A DNA stretch of 64,000 nucleotides, taken from positions 1,860,001 through 1,924,000 of the forward strand of contig JAXDDX010000015.1 of NCBI GenBank assembly GCA_034670405.1. The letters run 5' to 3'. Shown here piece by piece: positions 33,246 to 47,304 of this stretch. This DNA is from Hoplostethus atlanticus (Eukaryota; Chordata; Actinopteri; Trachichthyiformes; Trachichthyidae). Below the pieces are notes generated by a model. That model made no database searches. It saw only the letters and a program-made list of their open reading frames with translations, and was not told where the DNA came from. Both the position numbers and the translations under genes were made by a program. Numbering within the stretch: the stretch's first letter is position 1; every line of letters begins with the position of its first letter.

Positions 33246-33672
33246 AGATAAAACTCTTCCACCTACCTGGGAGGATGTGCTTCCACTGTCCTTCATAATG
33301 TTTTATAAGCGGCATCATGCATTCAGTTTTACAGGCTCGCTGATCCAAACAAAGCATACGACACCTGCTATCCTCCCAGGGGATTATCCCGTTTATTTCC
33401 CGGGATTCCCAGACTTCTTGTTTGCCTTTTCACGGAGCTCAACCTCAACGTCACTGACGGATGTGGTGCGTCTCCAGATTTTGTGTCCTAGAGAGAGAAA
33501 ATAAGGTCAATGTAACATTAGCAGTATTATTACCAGTAATTTAATAAGTGGCAAGGAGGTGACTGAAAAGGATGTATATTATGTGCAGTTCTTACCTTGA
33601 AGGTTTGCACTTTATTCAGGTCAATCCTGCCTCCTAGTGCCGAGACTAGGATCATGCAGCTTCGTTTGACTA

Positions 33673-34251
33673 CTCTATATGGCCAAAAGTCAGTGGACAC
33701 CCCTACTAATTATTGAGTTCAGGTGTTTCAGCCACCCTGTTTTTCAGGGTTTGGGCTTGGCCCCTTGGTTCCTGTGAAGGGTAATCTTAATGCTACAGGA
33801 TATGAAGACATTTTAGCCAATTGGGCGCTTCCAACTTTGTGGCAACAGTTTGGGGAAGGCCCTTTGCTGTTCCAGCATGACTGTGCCCCTGTGCACAAAG
33901 CGAGGTCCATAAAGACATGGTGAGTTTGGTGTGGAGGAACTCGATTGGCCTGCACAGAGCCCTGACCTCAACCCCATTGAACACCTTTGGGAGGAATTAG
34001 AACGCCGATTGCGAGCCAGGCTTTCTCTTCTAACATCACTGCCTGACCTCACAAATGCTCTTTTGGCTGAATGGGCACAAATTCCCACAGACACACTCCA
34101 AAAGCTTGTAGAGCCTTCCCAGAAGAGTGGCGGCTGCTATAGCCGTAAAGGGTCCAACTCCATATTAATGCCCATGGTTTTAGAATGGGATGTACAGCAA
34201 GCTCATATAGGTGTGATGGTCAGGTGTCCACTGACTTTTGGCCATATAGTG
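33673..34251 (+). mobile_element. Tc1/mariner-like element, internally deleted
   Basis: The ends CTATATGGCCAAAAGTCAGT and their inverse are flanked by TA (33671-33672 and 34252-34253), the Tc1 target site. The inside encodes the C-terminal part of a DDE transposase: LLFQHDCAPVHKARSIKTW carries the second Asp, and ELDWPAQSPDLNPIEHLWEE carries the catalytic Glu, in a different frame. The N-terminal DNA-binding part is missing, so it cannot be autonomous. Confidence 0.88.
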
Positions 34252-34949
34252 TATATTCTGGTACAGCCTTGTTTTCAGGCCTGAACATCAAGAACACATT
34301 TTTGCTGCTTCTATCAACAAAACTCTCGGCTGTATGTCGTTTTATTTTCTAATATAGGTAGTCAGTTAGTTTTGGAAGCCAGTAAATTTAGGAAGAATAA
34401 AATCACTTTCATTTGCACATGCCTTACATTTAATATAATATAATCTTTTAAAATCTAATCTCATTGCAAATCTAAACAAGTGAAACATTTTTTACCCCAA
34501 GAATGATGCAGCCACCCCTTGGGCCAATCAATAACAAGATGCATCATCAAAATCGGACCGGTGGTGTAGCAGTTATGGCCTTTCAAAGTTTTTGACCTTT
34601 ATTTATAGAAGCTCCATTGGGCCAGTCAAGTGTATTTTTTTAAACACCAGAACACCAAATGCATCAATGCATTATCCCTCCAAATTTGATCATCTGAATT
34701 GTAAGATCAGTGCTGATGTACACCACAAATTTGTCTGATAAAGATTTGCGTCACTGGGTGGGGTACACTGAGTTTGGGTGAGTTTACCCTCTACTACATC
34801 CCCGGTGGAGTGAACAGTAGTGTAATTGCTCCAGTGAATCATCAGGAAGATACACTGAGGAGAACAGGAAACACAAGTTAAACTATGAGCTTCGGTTCGT
34901 GCAGACATTGCAGTGGTAGAGAAGCAAAGCGATGTTTCCACTTGTGCTA

Positions 34950-35418
34950 GAAAAGCCTTCACCGTGGACCTTTCCATGTTATGTTTCAAACATGGAGTCC
35001 AGTGGACTATTGCCTTTTGCACTGATACAAAGAATAACAAACTCCTATAAAAGTCCACAAAAACATGTCACAAATTGATCGATTTTAATTCAAATACAAA
35101 AAAGGCATATAGATTCCATGTATCCCTGTTGAGGCAACTTGTAGAGGACATTTTAGCACAATACAGCCTTGAGGTCCATTGGATGAATCGACACCGCAAT
35201 TTTGGCTCTTGCAAGATTAGCATTGTAAATTTCACTGGTGGCCAGACAGCATGAGAGACCAACTTCAAGTCTGCACAAATTCTAGTTGATTGACGTCCCA
35301 GCTCTGACTACGGCCCTCCAGGAATTTAACTTTTGTTTTTGACCATCTTGGTTTCAGTTGTTGTCTGCTGAAGTGAATCATCACCAAGCCGTAGTTCTAT
35401 GACAGCGGTTTTCTCGAA
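34950..35418 (-). repeat. Indel-rich partial duplicate of the adjacent Tc1-like element
   Basis: Follows 35434-35971 almost block for block (for example TTGATCGA, TAGATTCCAT, TTGATTGACGTCCC and AAGCCGTAGTTCT) but is about 70 nt shorter. Most differences are small gaps rather than substitutions. Probably unpolished or gap-filled sequence. Confidence 0.7.
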
Positions 35419-35433
35419 CGTTTAGTGGCTATG

Positions 35434-36550
35434 GAAAAGCCTTCACCACCAGTGACCTTTTTCCATGTTTTATTGTTTCACAACATGGAGTCACAGTGGA
35501 TTTAATTAGGCCTTTTTTTGCCACTGATCAACAGAAAAAAAACTCTATAAAAGGTCCAAGTGAAAACACATGTCTACAAATTGATCGAAATTAATTACAA
35601 ATACAAAAAAAAGGACATAATAGATTCCATAAGTATTCACCCCTGTTGAGGCAACTGTTTTGTAGAGGCATCTTTGGCAGCAATTACAGCCTTGGGTCTA
35701 TTTGGATTGGACATCTGGACACTGCAATTTTTTTTCTCTTTGCAAGATTGCTCAAACTCTGTCAAATTGGATGGGGACCATGAGTGAGCAACTTTCAAGT
35801 CCTGCCACAAATTCTCAGTTGGATTGACGTCCCGGGCTCTGACTCGGCCCCTCCAGGACATTTAACTTTTTGTTTTTTTGAGCCATTCCTGTGTGGTTTC
35901 AGTTTGTGTTTGTCCTGCTGGAAGTTGAATCTTCTCCCAAGCCGTAGTTCTCTTGCAGCAGGTTTTCCTCGAGGATTTCCCCGTACTTTGCTGCATTCAT
36001 TTTACCCTCCATCTTCACAAACCTTCCAGGCCCTGCTGCAGAGAAGCATCCCCACCACCATGATTCACGGTAGGGATGGTGTGTTGATGGTGATGTGCCT
36101 AGCGTTGAGGCCGTCTCATCAGACCATAGAACCTTCTTCCACTTGGTCTCAGTCTCCCACAGGCTATCTGAAAACTCTAGCTGCGATTTCATGCGAGTGT
36201 TTATCAAGGGTGGTTTTCTTTTTGCCACTCTCCCATAAAACTGAGACTGGTGACGCGCCCGGGCTACTATTGTAGTATGCAGTTTCTCCCATCTCAGCCG
36301 TGGAAGACTGGAACTCCTTCAGAGCTGCCTTCAGAATGTTTTTGATGACTGCTAGGGATATTCAATGCCTTGAAAATGTTCTCATATCCTTCCCCTAAGT
36401 GGTGCTTTTCAATAACCTTATCTCAGATTTGCTAGAACGGTCCTTCGTCTACATGTAGTTTTTGCGAGGAAATGCAGTAACCACACGTGGGACCTCCCAG
36501 ATACAGGTGTGTTAAAACCTAGAATCATTTGAAACACCAAAATGCAGTCA
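35434..36550 (-). mobile_element. Degenerate Tc1-like transposon
   Basis: Minus-strand fragments of transposase appear in order: VLWSDET (first Asp) and WWWGCFSAAGPGRFVKMEGK at 35899-36228, then NPTENLWQDLK (catalytic Glu) at 35637-35861, with a frame shift between them. The region expected to hold the second Asp reads SRTNTN and is not intact. Terminal repeats were not clearly resolved. Confidence 0.75.
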
Positions 36551-37579
36551 ACAGCAAATGCAGCAGATAGACAGACACCATCATTCTCAATGCATTCAGA
36601 AACAACACTACTACTATATTTTGCAAATCATTTTTAAAATATACATATTTCGAGTCCAAGTTTGGGTGTATGTATGTGTTGCCTATCGTCTACAAGTGTA
36701 TACTCAACGGAGCCTGTTTTAGGTTGTTTAGATAAACAGGAAGAAAATTAAAAGCTTGTTCCATAAATGATCGTTTTGTACTGCTTTAATAGCTTGATAG
36801 CTGGGTTTTCAAGAGACAAAAAAAAATAAAAAAAATCAGAGAATTGCAAAATACAAACGTCGATATAATAACAACAAGCACCAGGACATTGGCCAGAAAT
36901 AAGTTTTATATAAAATTTGAACAGTGGATACAGAAGCGATAGTGTGTTTTTAAAAAAATACATACAATAAAAAGGAAAATAAATGAATCTTATCTTTTCT
37001 ATTTTGAGCGGCTGTTCAAGTTAGCAGATGAAATGTAAAAGGCACTAAATGTACAAGATTCCAGTTTTTAAGACATCAAACAGAGACAAAAGGTCATTCA
37101 GAGATGAAGGGAAATAAAAATCACAGGGCTTTTGTTGTCTTTGATATGCAAGACATAGTGCAGATTTTACAACATAACATACTTGACAATTATCAAACAA
37201 CACACACTATTTACCATCCAAAAATACGAAGCACACACTTTAAGACGCATCATGAGAGGAATGAATATTGCGACCTGCATTCATTCAAACTTAAAGACTC
37301 CGACACGTCAAACAACACATGTTGCATCTGAGCTTTGACGATCTGGAAATCTTTCATAACTTATAGTCAACATCACAATTTCTACACGGTACTAAACACT
37401 GCAACAAGTCACGGGTAAGAACAAAGAAAAAAAGGACCAGCATTATTTTCAGTATCATACAGTTGTTGTTTTTTTCTTCCTTTTTGATTCTGGTGAATAC
37501 TCTGCGATACATGATAACTAGTAAAAAAAAATAAAAAATAAAAACATTTAAGGGAAAAAAAAAAATATTTGGAAGGCTA

Positions 37580-38211
37580 CAGTGCCTTCAGAAAGCATTC
37601 AATCTCGTTCATGGCCAGATTAACCCACCTGGGGGCCCTGGGGCAAGCACGTCCACTGGGCCCCCACCCATCCCCGTCCAGTCATATGTGATTGGAACGT
37701 TATCTCAAAACACAAAAAAAGAAATACGGTAATCCAGCCTTGATCTCAATCTTGTCAAATTTAGACAAATTAACTAAAAATGAAAAGCTGAAATGGTTTG
37801 AGTTAATAATTATTCAGCCCCTTTGCCGTGATGCTCTATAGTGAAGCAACTGACGTGACTTTGGTCAGAATCGATCGGTGTGATAAATGGGAAAATAGGG
37901 TCAAGATAGAAAATGGTGGGAGTTAGGCTGTTCGGTTGGTGCATCCAAATTCCTTTGAATGTCTTTGGAGGTGCCACTACAACTGGATTGGAGCCCTCCT
38001 GTGGGCAATTCAATTGACTGGACAGGATTCAAAACAAAACACTTACGTCTAATATAATGATGCATTTGTGTCATATCAGATTTGCGGTAAATACGAGCTG
38101 AACATGGCATCAGGTCAGACAAACTACTTTGTACAAATACATCTAAATTTAGTCCATTTTGAATCTAGGATGCAACACCACAAAAGGTTTGAATACTTTC
38201 TGCAGGCACTG
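37580..38211. mobile_element. Tc1-type non-autonomous element, 632 bp
   Basis: The ends CAGTGCCTTCAGAAAG and the inverse of CAGTGCCTGCAGAAAG are flanked by TA on both sides (37578-37579 and 38212-38213). It has the classic Tc1 fish end sequence but no transposase frame. Confidence 0.85.
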
Positions 38212-39697
38212 TAGGCGTTGGTTCAGAGTATTGGCTGTTTGTCCAATAATTAAGACTGAAGGAGGGAAACAAAATAAGCATGCCACCAACTTTCTGGAGT
38301 CATAGAACACAACTTTTTCTCTGCCAAGACATCCATAGCCATACGACATAGGAACGAGTTACAGTAAATAGCACTATATCTTACATGAGAAAGAAATATA
38401 TACAAATATTCGTCAAAATGGAAATTTACTGCATTTGGGCATCACAAGCTGAAGCTGAAGGCGTTTAAACTGGATGCAACACAAAAACCATGCTCATGGG
38501 CAACAAAACCATTTACAAACAAATAATTATAAACAGAAATTTGGCTTTTAAATGCTTCAAGACATGAGAACAGTGAATTTGGAATGCATTTTAAAGCTTA
38601 AAAAGTACATAGCCAATATCAAAGTGGAGTTGATATTAGATATTTGGCCCATTACTTTGAAAAACAAAAAAGCACTTTTTTTTTTTTAAAGGCATACATA
38701 TTTAAACAAGGATGATTATTTTCATAATGATGATTATAGTGTTAATAAATGAACTGCATTGCATGCAAACAGTGTATTTAGTTTAGTTTGTATGGCAATA
38801 AAAGAGCTCCTTGTTTTAGTAGAAACAAATTTCACCTTAGTTGAACATTTACTTTTTTTTTTAACATGCATAATGCAAAATGAAATTCTGAAAAACTGCC
38901 CCAAGGATCTGTAGTGTAGTGTTTTTTTTCCCTCCAAGAACTTATTAGTGATCTGTATAAATAGGCAAAAGTTATTTCTATCTACGTTGCACAATTAAGT
39001 GTACGTGAGCAGTTTTTCAAAACAAAAGACAAGTCTGGATACTCAGCTGCTATTGGCTTAGAAACCAACGGGGCGGTACAAAAAGATACGTTCTACTTAA
39101 ACGGAAATCACGGTACCACAACAACATGCTAGAAGTGAAATTGTTAGTATTCACAGTAATACAATGGCAATGACTGTTTTACTATTAGTTGAGGAGTACC
39201 GATATTTGTTTTGGATTGCAAATTTACTGAAGGCAATGTAAAATCAAGACTCTACATTCACACCCCTAAAAGCTGTAGTGCTGGCTAACAGCCAAGGTGA
39301 ATGGAGTGTCAGGTGAACCCACAGCAAATTAAAATGAAGTCTCCTTAAATATGGAATGATGTTTATGAATACATAAAAATTTGGGTCCCTGTATTGTAAA
39401 ACCAACTCAAGGCGGGATGCAGTCTCAAGCGAAACACATGCTGTTAGTGCCAACTATAGTGTTTGCAAAGGTGTTTCAGTTGTTTCCTTAACATAAAGAG
39501 TATGAATACATTATTCTATCTGTAATGCTTTCAGAGGACAAAAGAAAAGAACAAAATAAAATAAAAAAATAAAATAAAATAAAATCAAACTGCACCAGTT
39601 CTGTCCTTGATAATAGATTCCCTCCCATCCCAAGAGCAGCTGATAGAGAGGTCTGTTACTTTACTGTTTTTTGGTCCCCAATTGCTCCCTTTCCTTT

Positions 39698-39799
39698 TCA
39701 GTTTTTCCGAATGTCAGCGTAGACCACTGGCTCCATCTTACGGAATGAGTTGGGGTTTTTGCTGCCTGAGTGATCCAACTGGGCATATATCACCGGTCC
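39698..39799 (-). CDS. mpzl1: mpzl1 terminal exon with two ITIMs
   Basis: Acceptor CACAG. Thirty-three codons and a TGA stop (39698-39700). GPVIYAQLDHSGS and EPVVYADIRKN give two ITIM tyrosines in the human arrangement. This exon fixes the gene as MPZL1. Confidence 0.94.
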   Translation of the reverse strand, partial: GPVIYAQLDHSGSKNPNSFRKMEPVVYADIRKN

Positions 39800-42700
39800 C
39801 TGTGGACAGAATGACCGAATGGGGGAAAAGGAAAAGACATGCGATTGGTAAAAACATACAAGTAACATCCAAGTCAAGTCACAGTGGGAACCAAAGAGAT
39901 AGAGCCCTCTAGCAATGCCTCTTTGTAATATATACAGGAGGCCTCATCTCAAAAAATCATCCAGGTCTTTAAAGGCTGTTGCAGTGTCTGAAATTAACCA
40001 AGTGCTGGTAAACAATAGTATACAATAGATCATTTTTGGCCTTAGTCTACATTTGTTCTTTTCTATGTGTTGTTTAAGTTTCATGTTAAGGCTACTTAAC
40101 CATCCAGGAAGTTTAGACGCTACCTCTTGTGTAGAGAAGTGTAACAGACAGCCAATCAGGAGCCTGTTTGATACAGAGTCATTGTTTTGTTTTGCTTTGA
40201 TTGGATCACCAGTACGTTACGTCAGCAGTGACAAAGCCAAGGAGCGTATATAACTGAGGCCATTCAAATGTTATTGTCTCACAAAGTTACCGGTCAGTGT
40301 GGCAGAAGACCCTTATTGATTAATCTGCTCAAGACAAATTTTTGCCAGCGTCTGACACTCGGTGGGTGGTAATTTCAGCCCCTGGGTGCAGCTATCCTTT
40401 AGTACAAGCATCTGTCTTCTGACACATTGATGCTAAAAGCTATACGTAACTCTGTAAGGTGCCGATGGAAAAAAAACATCTTATTTACAACCAAAAAATT
40501 TCATCTTCACAACCATAATTCTGCCTCCAACAAGTAATTCATTGTACTGCGAGGCAGGTCTTACGATCAACACTAACATGAACAGCATATTCTCCTGTTT
40601 TGAAGAAAAGTTGTTACTTCAAGGTTGAATTAAATTACGCTTCAAACAGTCCAGCATAACCTTGTTTACCTAAACCTCACATGGGGAAATTATATTCTGA
40701 TGAGTATTTGTACTGGTTAGAATTTCCTTGTTGATACAGTCAAATGAAGGCTTATAACCTGCGACTGGGTCATTTGAGAATGATGCCCATTTTGTGTTCT
40801 AAACTGAAATTCGGCTTGCAGTTCTTTTTCCCTTCCCTGCCCCTTGTTCCGATTTGTCCAGGAAAATGTTTGTTTACGGACCAATAGATGCAACTGGAGC
40901 TTCTTGCACCGTCCACAATTGGCCAGAATATAGTGATCATCAATCAAGTTGCTTGCAGTGTGAAGGTTTTTGGATTGATATGCACCAAACGTGCCCCACA
41001 GCATCAGTTACTCCCTTTTGCTTCATTTTCTCTTTTATGAATGACAGTGACAATGTAGTGTGGATTTCCAAAGGTGACAAAGAAGGTGAAGATCTTTGTA
41101 GTATGACACCAGACCAGCCCAAAATCAAAAAGTCAAGAGCCTAATAATAATGTAACTGCCCCCACCTCCCAAGCCAGTGGATTTCTTGGTCACCCAGCTC
41201 CTACCTGTACTGGGCCCGAGGGACTGCTACACCTGGAGCCCTCCAAGCTGGACTCCACCTTCTTTCGTGGCTGTGGAGCATGAGAGCTCACGCTTTCCAA
41301 GGACGTACATCTAGTTTTGGTTTACGAGGCGCCAAAGGTGTCGAGCAATTTGGGCAGGTGCACAGAAGAAAAATGGCAAAAGAGAGACAAAAACAAACAC
41401 AAAAATGGGAGACAGACAAAAATAAAACAATGAGAAAGATGACATATGGCACATATGGACACAAGATGCAAAAAAAAAAAAATTCTCCCAGTGGGTGGGC
41501 AGAAATGCTGAAAGGAATGACATTGGATAAAGACTAGAGCTGCTTTGATCAGTGTAATGAAAGAGAAGCTATATTCCCTAGCCTATGTTATGTGGTATAT
41601 TTTATAGGTATCATTTGTCATTATTTATTTGATTGAAGACTGTCAATGAATAAATAAACTTGTTCCATTACATATTTAATAATAAGCCAATACTAGGTGG
41701 CATGAATTACTTTACTGAGCTGGTATTGATCGGAGTACTACTCAATTAAGCACTCAGTACATAAATTGTTCTGAAAAATTGGCATTGGTGCACCTCTAGC
41801 AAAGACACTGCATAAGACTAGGTACAGTAAGAAAGGCAGTTTCTCAGTGGGAGATGAATACTTACCTGGGAAATTGTCAATTTTAACACCAGATAAGCTG
41901 TCACCCTTCTCTATCCTATCATTTCATTGTGTACAATCCAAACAATACAAATACAGAAAGTTGGTGATAAAGAGAGACACCGTTGATGGAGACAGTGGTT
42001 AGTTTCAGATGAATAATGTGAGTGACAAATGATGATGGACGGTGAATATTACGACAACAATAAGCAAAGAATGGCCGTGATATTAGTAGGATGTACTGCC
42101 GTGAAATTAGTTGCTCTTCAATGGTAGTGAGTGGCTGGCACCGTTGCAAACCGCAACGCCAATTTTATCCGGTCCAATATGGTAGTTCACAGGCTCAATT
42201 ACCCTCAAAATTGGTTTTGGTAGACCACATCAAAAGCAACAGCTAGGGGGAAATACTTGGATGTTGCTAACAATTCAGTCAGTGCTGGCAGATGGTTTTC
42301 TTCAGACACCCCTTCTCAAATCAAGCGATCGTAGGCCATTTTTGTTTCGTCACTCCCCCGATGAGTGTCGAGAAACTTGACCAACACAGGTTCTATTCAA
42401 ATGATACGGAAAGCCAGCATGGCCAGTTCCCGACAGCGTTCTGCTAAAATTCGACCAAAAATTTACAATCGATAATGAATAGAATTCATCCTGTACTGTT
42501 TTTTTATTCAAAGTTCCTTGTAAATTTATCAGGCTACATCTATTTTTTTTTAGTTTAATATCACTTTTACCTTAACTTGTGATTTGTTTTTTTGTCCAGT
42601 CCCTGCAAATGGATGACAATGCACTTAATGCCGGTTTCGATATTAACCATTGCTGTACCTTCACAATGTTACAGATGGCTGTAGGAATTGCAGGCTATAG

Positions 42701-45700
42701 GCACTCAAGTCTTTTATTTCATCAGCCAATATCGCCACCACTGGATCTTTTTAAAAATAATCTTCACAGATATATGCATTACTGTTAACTATGCTAAAAC
42801 ACTAAGACACCATTGCCCAAAATGCAATCTAAGTGTTCACACTTCTTGCTCGCTTATAAGTTATGATCTATATACATTTCTAAAATTTGATATTGAGCTT
42901 CCCCAATTTGTAGGATTTAGCAATGGCTGTCCAAAATTGGCCACAGTTCTGCTACTTCATAATTCTACTCAAAATGTTATTAAAATGATATATTTGTTAA
43001 GAGGCGCATTCTTTCAGTGGAATGCAATTGTGATACAATCCCTCCTGGCAAGACCTCGCATTTGTGAATTTATGTTTGGGATATATTTGTTTGTGTTTTA
43101 ATTGACTAAAGTTGATTACCAGGGATTCATCAATGCAAGACAAGGTGCGAATCTCGCCTTTCTAGTTAGAGCAACTGTGACATCTATCCTCAATGTCCTG
43201 GTTTAAACTGCAGTTATGAGGGAGGGCTGTGTGGTCAGATTAAGCATGAGAGGTAGACAAGGTCAACCCAGCTAAAGCACACAAGCAAATAATGTCTAGT
43301 TTTGACATGGCATTGTGTTAATAATAGCAGGGGTGGGAATCTTTGGGAATCTCACAATTTGATTTTGATTCTTGGGGCTCATGATGCGATTCTCAACTGA
43401 TCACAATTATCTACACCATGCGATTTGATAAATTCTAGACTGGCATTTTGAATTATTTGCCCACTTAGTAGACAGTTGAATACATTCCAGAGGAAAAAAA
43501 ATGGCGTATATCCTGTCAGCAACTCTTAATTTCTGTGCACGGACTGAAGTAGATGCCCGTTTACAGGAGAACGTCTTATCCGGTTGTCTTCACATCCACG
43601 CATTTAGCAACAAGTGTCGTCTAGTCAGGTCTGCACATTCAAGTATCGATATTAAAATTTGAAGAGTCGATTCTGAGTCGGACAAAATAAAAGCGCGATG
43701 CGTCAGAGAATCGATTTGTTTTTAAAAACATTAGTAATACACCAGATTATTCAAACAGCCAAAAACACACTGCCCTTCTCAGGTTAACACAAAGTTAATG
43801 AACCCTGCTTCCATGCAGAAAGAGTTAGCGGTGTAAGTGTAAGTGCCGATTAGCTGAGAATTAAGGAACTGAGAGGAAAACAGAAAGATTGCAGCAAACC
43901 GCTCAACCAAACAGGGTATAAAATACATCCAAGAAAATTGCCTTGCCTTACAGTATATTACATATATGGAGTGCTTGCTAACAGGGAAGGATAGTTGTGA
44001 ACACCAGGATGCACATTTCCACAGAGAATACAATTCCTCTCAGCACTGAAAGCAAACAGTGAATGACTCAACTGAAAGGTTATGCTGGAGGAGTGGTGCA
44101 CTGAGCTAACACTGCAACATAAATGCTTTGTCTGTGTTTTGCTTTATATCCACAACCATTCAAAATGTGGTTGCACAATTACTAATATAAAGCACAATGT
44201 CAGGTGCCATTACGGGTCATGGTCAGGTGGTGCAACCACAGTGAATTTACATTTTTTAATGAATTCTTAATGCAACTACAAAATTAATTAACAAAATATA
44301 ACTTACATAATGGAATTATTCCTTTTTACAATCTTTGTATTTATTTATTTTCACAAAAATAAGTGTATGAAAACATAAGGAAGTGGCCTTCCAGTGAAAT
44401 GCAATAAAGGTGCCATAAATAAGGCATTTTAAAAAAAGGCACATTTCCATGGCATATGCATTTTAGACTGTGATTAATGTTTTTAGGGTTTCATTAGTGG
44501 TAAATACAGTATTATTTGAACTTTTGATATGGTTGTGCCATTTGGCAATTTAAAAAAAAACAATAAATGCATAAACAATAAATTCTTGTGGACACCAAAT
44601 TGAAACCATTTGTTTTTACCCCTCTGGCCGTGCTAACATGAGCCGGTTAAACAGGAGAGAAATTAATGGCGGTCCCACTAACCGTGGTGAAACAACAAAC
44701 AAGGTGATTCACCTACCCTTCATAATCGTGGTGGGTGTGATGCCTCTTTATGATAAGGCAGGTAACAATGCCAATGAGGATGACTCCAATGACAGCGCCG
44801 CAAACTGCCCCGATTATAACTGCAGTGTTGTTCTGAGGAAGAGATTCTGGACCAAAATAAAACAAAAAAACAAAAAAAACAATGAGAACAATTACTTCTG
44901 CAAAGTGATACTCTTAACAATTTCAGTGGATTGTGAATTTTGCCCATGGTATTTTGAATTTTTCAAACAGAAGTTCATTGCTGCAAAGTCGAGTTGTATT
45001 TGTCAGGACCTTCTTGGTATCATTTAGCACAGTAACAATAACATTTCTGCAGAGTGATAAAACAGTTTATAATCAGATAGGAGGCTTCCTGTACAGTGCA
45101 GCTGTGAGCGTTGCTAGTACCAGAGAGCTGGAGCTCAAAGGGCACAAGGAAAGATCATTCTCACTGTACGACACAAAGCTTGATAACAACTTGCAATCTA
45201 TCTCGCTAGCATTAACTAGCTAACCTGAAGCATAAGGGGATATGGTGTAGTTAGCGTGATTGACTGAGAAACTGTAAGAGGTGAATAAAATGAGCCTCCT
45301 CACCTTTCAGAACGACCCTGAGCTCTGTTCGAGCCGGAGTTCCCGATATATCTGGGGGGTTCTTCACGTCGCAGAACCAGGTACCATTGTCGCTGAACTG
45401 GGCCTGGCTCAGCTGTATTGAGGCATCCTTCTTGTTGAGGTCGCCAATGAACTGCACTCTCTCTTTGAACTCGGGCCCCGGGAATCCCTTCCCATTGCTG
45501 AAGTAGAAAATCTACAGAGGGGAGGAAATTCAAGTCAGCACCGCGAGTTACGCTCCATACCTGAGCCTGAATGCAACAATCCAGCCTACAATGGTATTCA
45601 TGTTTCATTCTGTATTATCTGTCAACATGAACCACCCTCATTAAAGCTAACTTCAGAAAACCAAGCGTCTGATCTGTATTGTTTAATAATTTGACTAATA

Positions 45701-47266
45701 CCAACACCGATTGACCTTTTAAATGGCCAAAAAAGAATTCTCATGTTTTCAAAACTTGTATTTGCTACTATCAATGAGATTTAAAATTAAAATAGTTAGT
45801 TATGAGAACAAAACTACCACTGATTTTTAAATAGATTTGTCTTAAAATGGAACAATCATAGAAAGATTATGTTCTTCAGTTTACTAGAATTTCTTTGCAA
45901 ACTTGTCAAATCTATAAGAAATTCAAACTATGAAATACATATTTTTGCTTGATTTAAACAAACGTTTGTGAATCCATTCATTAAAATAAAATACATTAAT
46001 TTGCATTAATATACTTGCATGAAGGCAGTAATGTGTATTAAAGAGAGCCAGTGTAGCTTTAATCTTTCTGATGGTTGTTTATCTTGTATGTATTAAGGTT
46101 TCTGTTACTCTGACCCTTTCTGTTTCAGCATACTGGCTATAAATGTGCATATTTATTCCCATCATTTTATTTATTTAACCTTTAGCTAACCAGGTGGCCA
46201 CATTGAGAGACCTGGCCAAGAATGACACACCGTGATAAACATAAACGTTGTAGACAACGTTGGTTGTTGAGTGTGTCAATGTCATGGGAATGTGGTAAGT
46301 ATATAGAGTTCGGGACGAGTTGAAACTTGATGACCTGAAAATAGCAAAACAGTCTTATGTATTACTACCATGTAAAAGAAGCTTCAATCACATCGGAAAA
46401 TAAAACCTTGCCATTTGCTGTGCCAGGAAGAGGCAGGGGTCTGGTAGAATGTAGGTGTCATTTTTGTTTCCATTTCTTACATTCTTCTTACATTTCTACA
46501 TTACATGCAAAAGGTTATTATATTTTAGAAACATATATACACATCAAGTTTTTGTAGGTCAATGGTCAGTGGCAAAACAAATCTCATGACTGAGACCTTT
46601 TTGGCCAAGGTAACTTCTGCTTTTATGCATTCTTCTTTTTTTTTTAAGTCCTGACTAAGGGTTTCTGAAAAGAAGTTGCTTTTGTACAAGAACTCCACAG
46701 CAAGCCTGACAAAGTTCTCTTTTCAGCCTTTGAAATAAAACAGATAATCAGGTTTCATGCAGCTTTTTAAACAGTCCGGTTCAAGTAATCTTTACCACTC
46801 CATTCGCTTAGAAGATCAGAGCATTTCTTCAGATATTATTCTGCTTTATAAAAATGGAGGCTGTGCTTTGCGAGAGCGTCTCATTAAAATGAACCTGGTT
46901 CTGATCAAAAGAATACCTGGAGACAATAGTCTGATCTTTTGCCAAACCATTTTTAGTGGTGTCAAAGGAAAAAATGTTATGCAGCATTGTGGTCTAATCG
47001 CTGATGGTATTAAATTCATATCTCTTATTCTTCAATGAGGAGAATACTAAAGAGTGAAATTGTTTTCTCGCTCAAGTGATAAATGACCCAAATTTGATAT
47101 GTGCATATTTTCAAATCCAGACATTATTTAGTGAGTTTGAACAAGATGACTGCAACCGGCTGACTTCGCTGACTGCTGGTTAAAAAGCCTCAGGCCATGT
47201 CATTAGGCTTGGAGATTAGTGCAGACAGTCAGGCTCCCCGCCCTGCTCAACTGCATCAGAGCACAC

Positions 47267-47304
<38 letters not shown>

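Larger units (their letters stand above)
30413..33660. other. Region upstream of lrrc32
   Basis: No coding sequence recognised. It should contain the lrrc32 promoter and any 5' noncoding exon; an AGGTAAAT donor on the minus strand near 31790 is one weak candidate. A 20-base C run lies at 32098-32117 and a GTA microsatellite at 33223-33245. Confidence 0.5.

Noticed and set aside
41280-41537. 85-codon Lys-rich plus-strand open frame
   Set aside because: An A-rich low-complexity translation overlapping the mpzl1 intron; no family recognised.
42688-43101. 137-codon plus-strand open frame in an mpzl1 intron
   Set aside because: No similarity recognised and AT-rich codon use; probably chance or an old repeat.
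44638-45027. 129-codon plus-strand open frame
   Set aside because: Antisense of the mpzl1 transmembrane exon.
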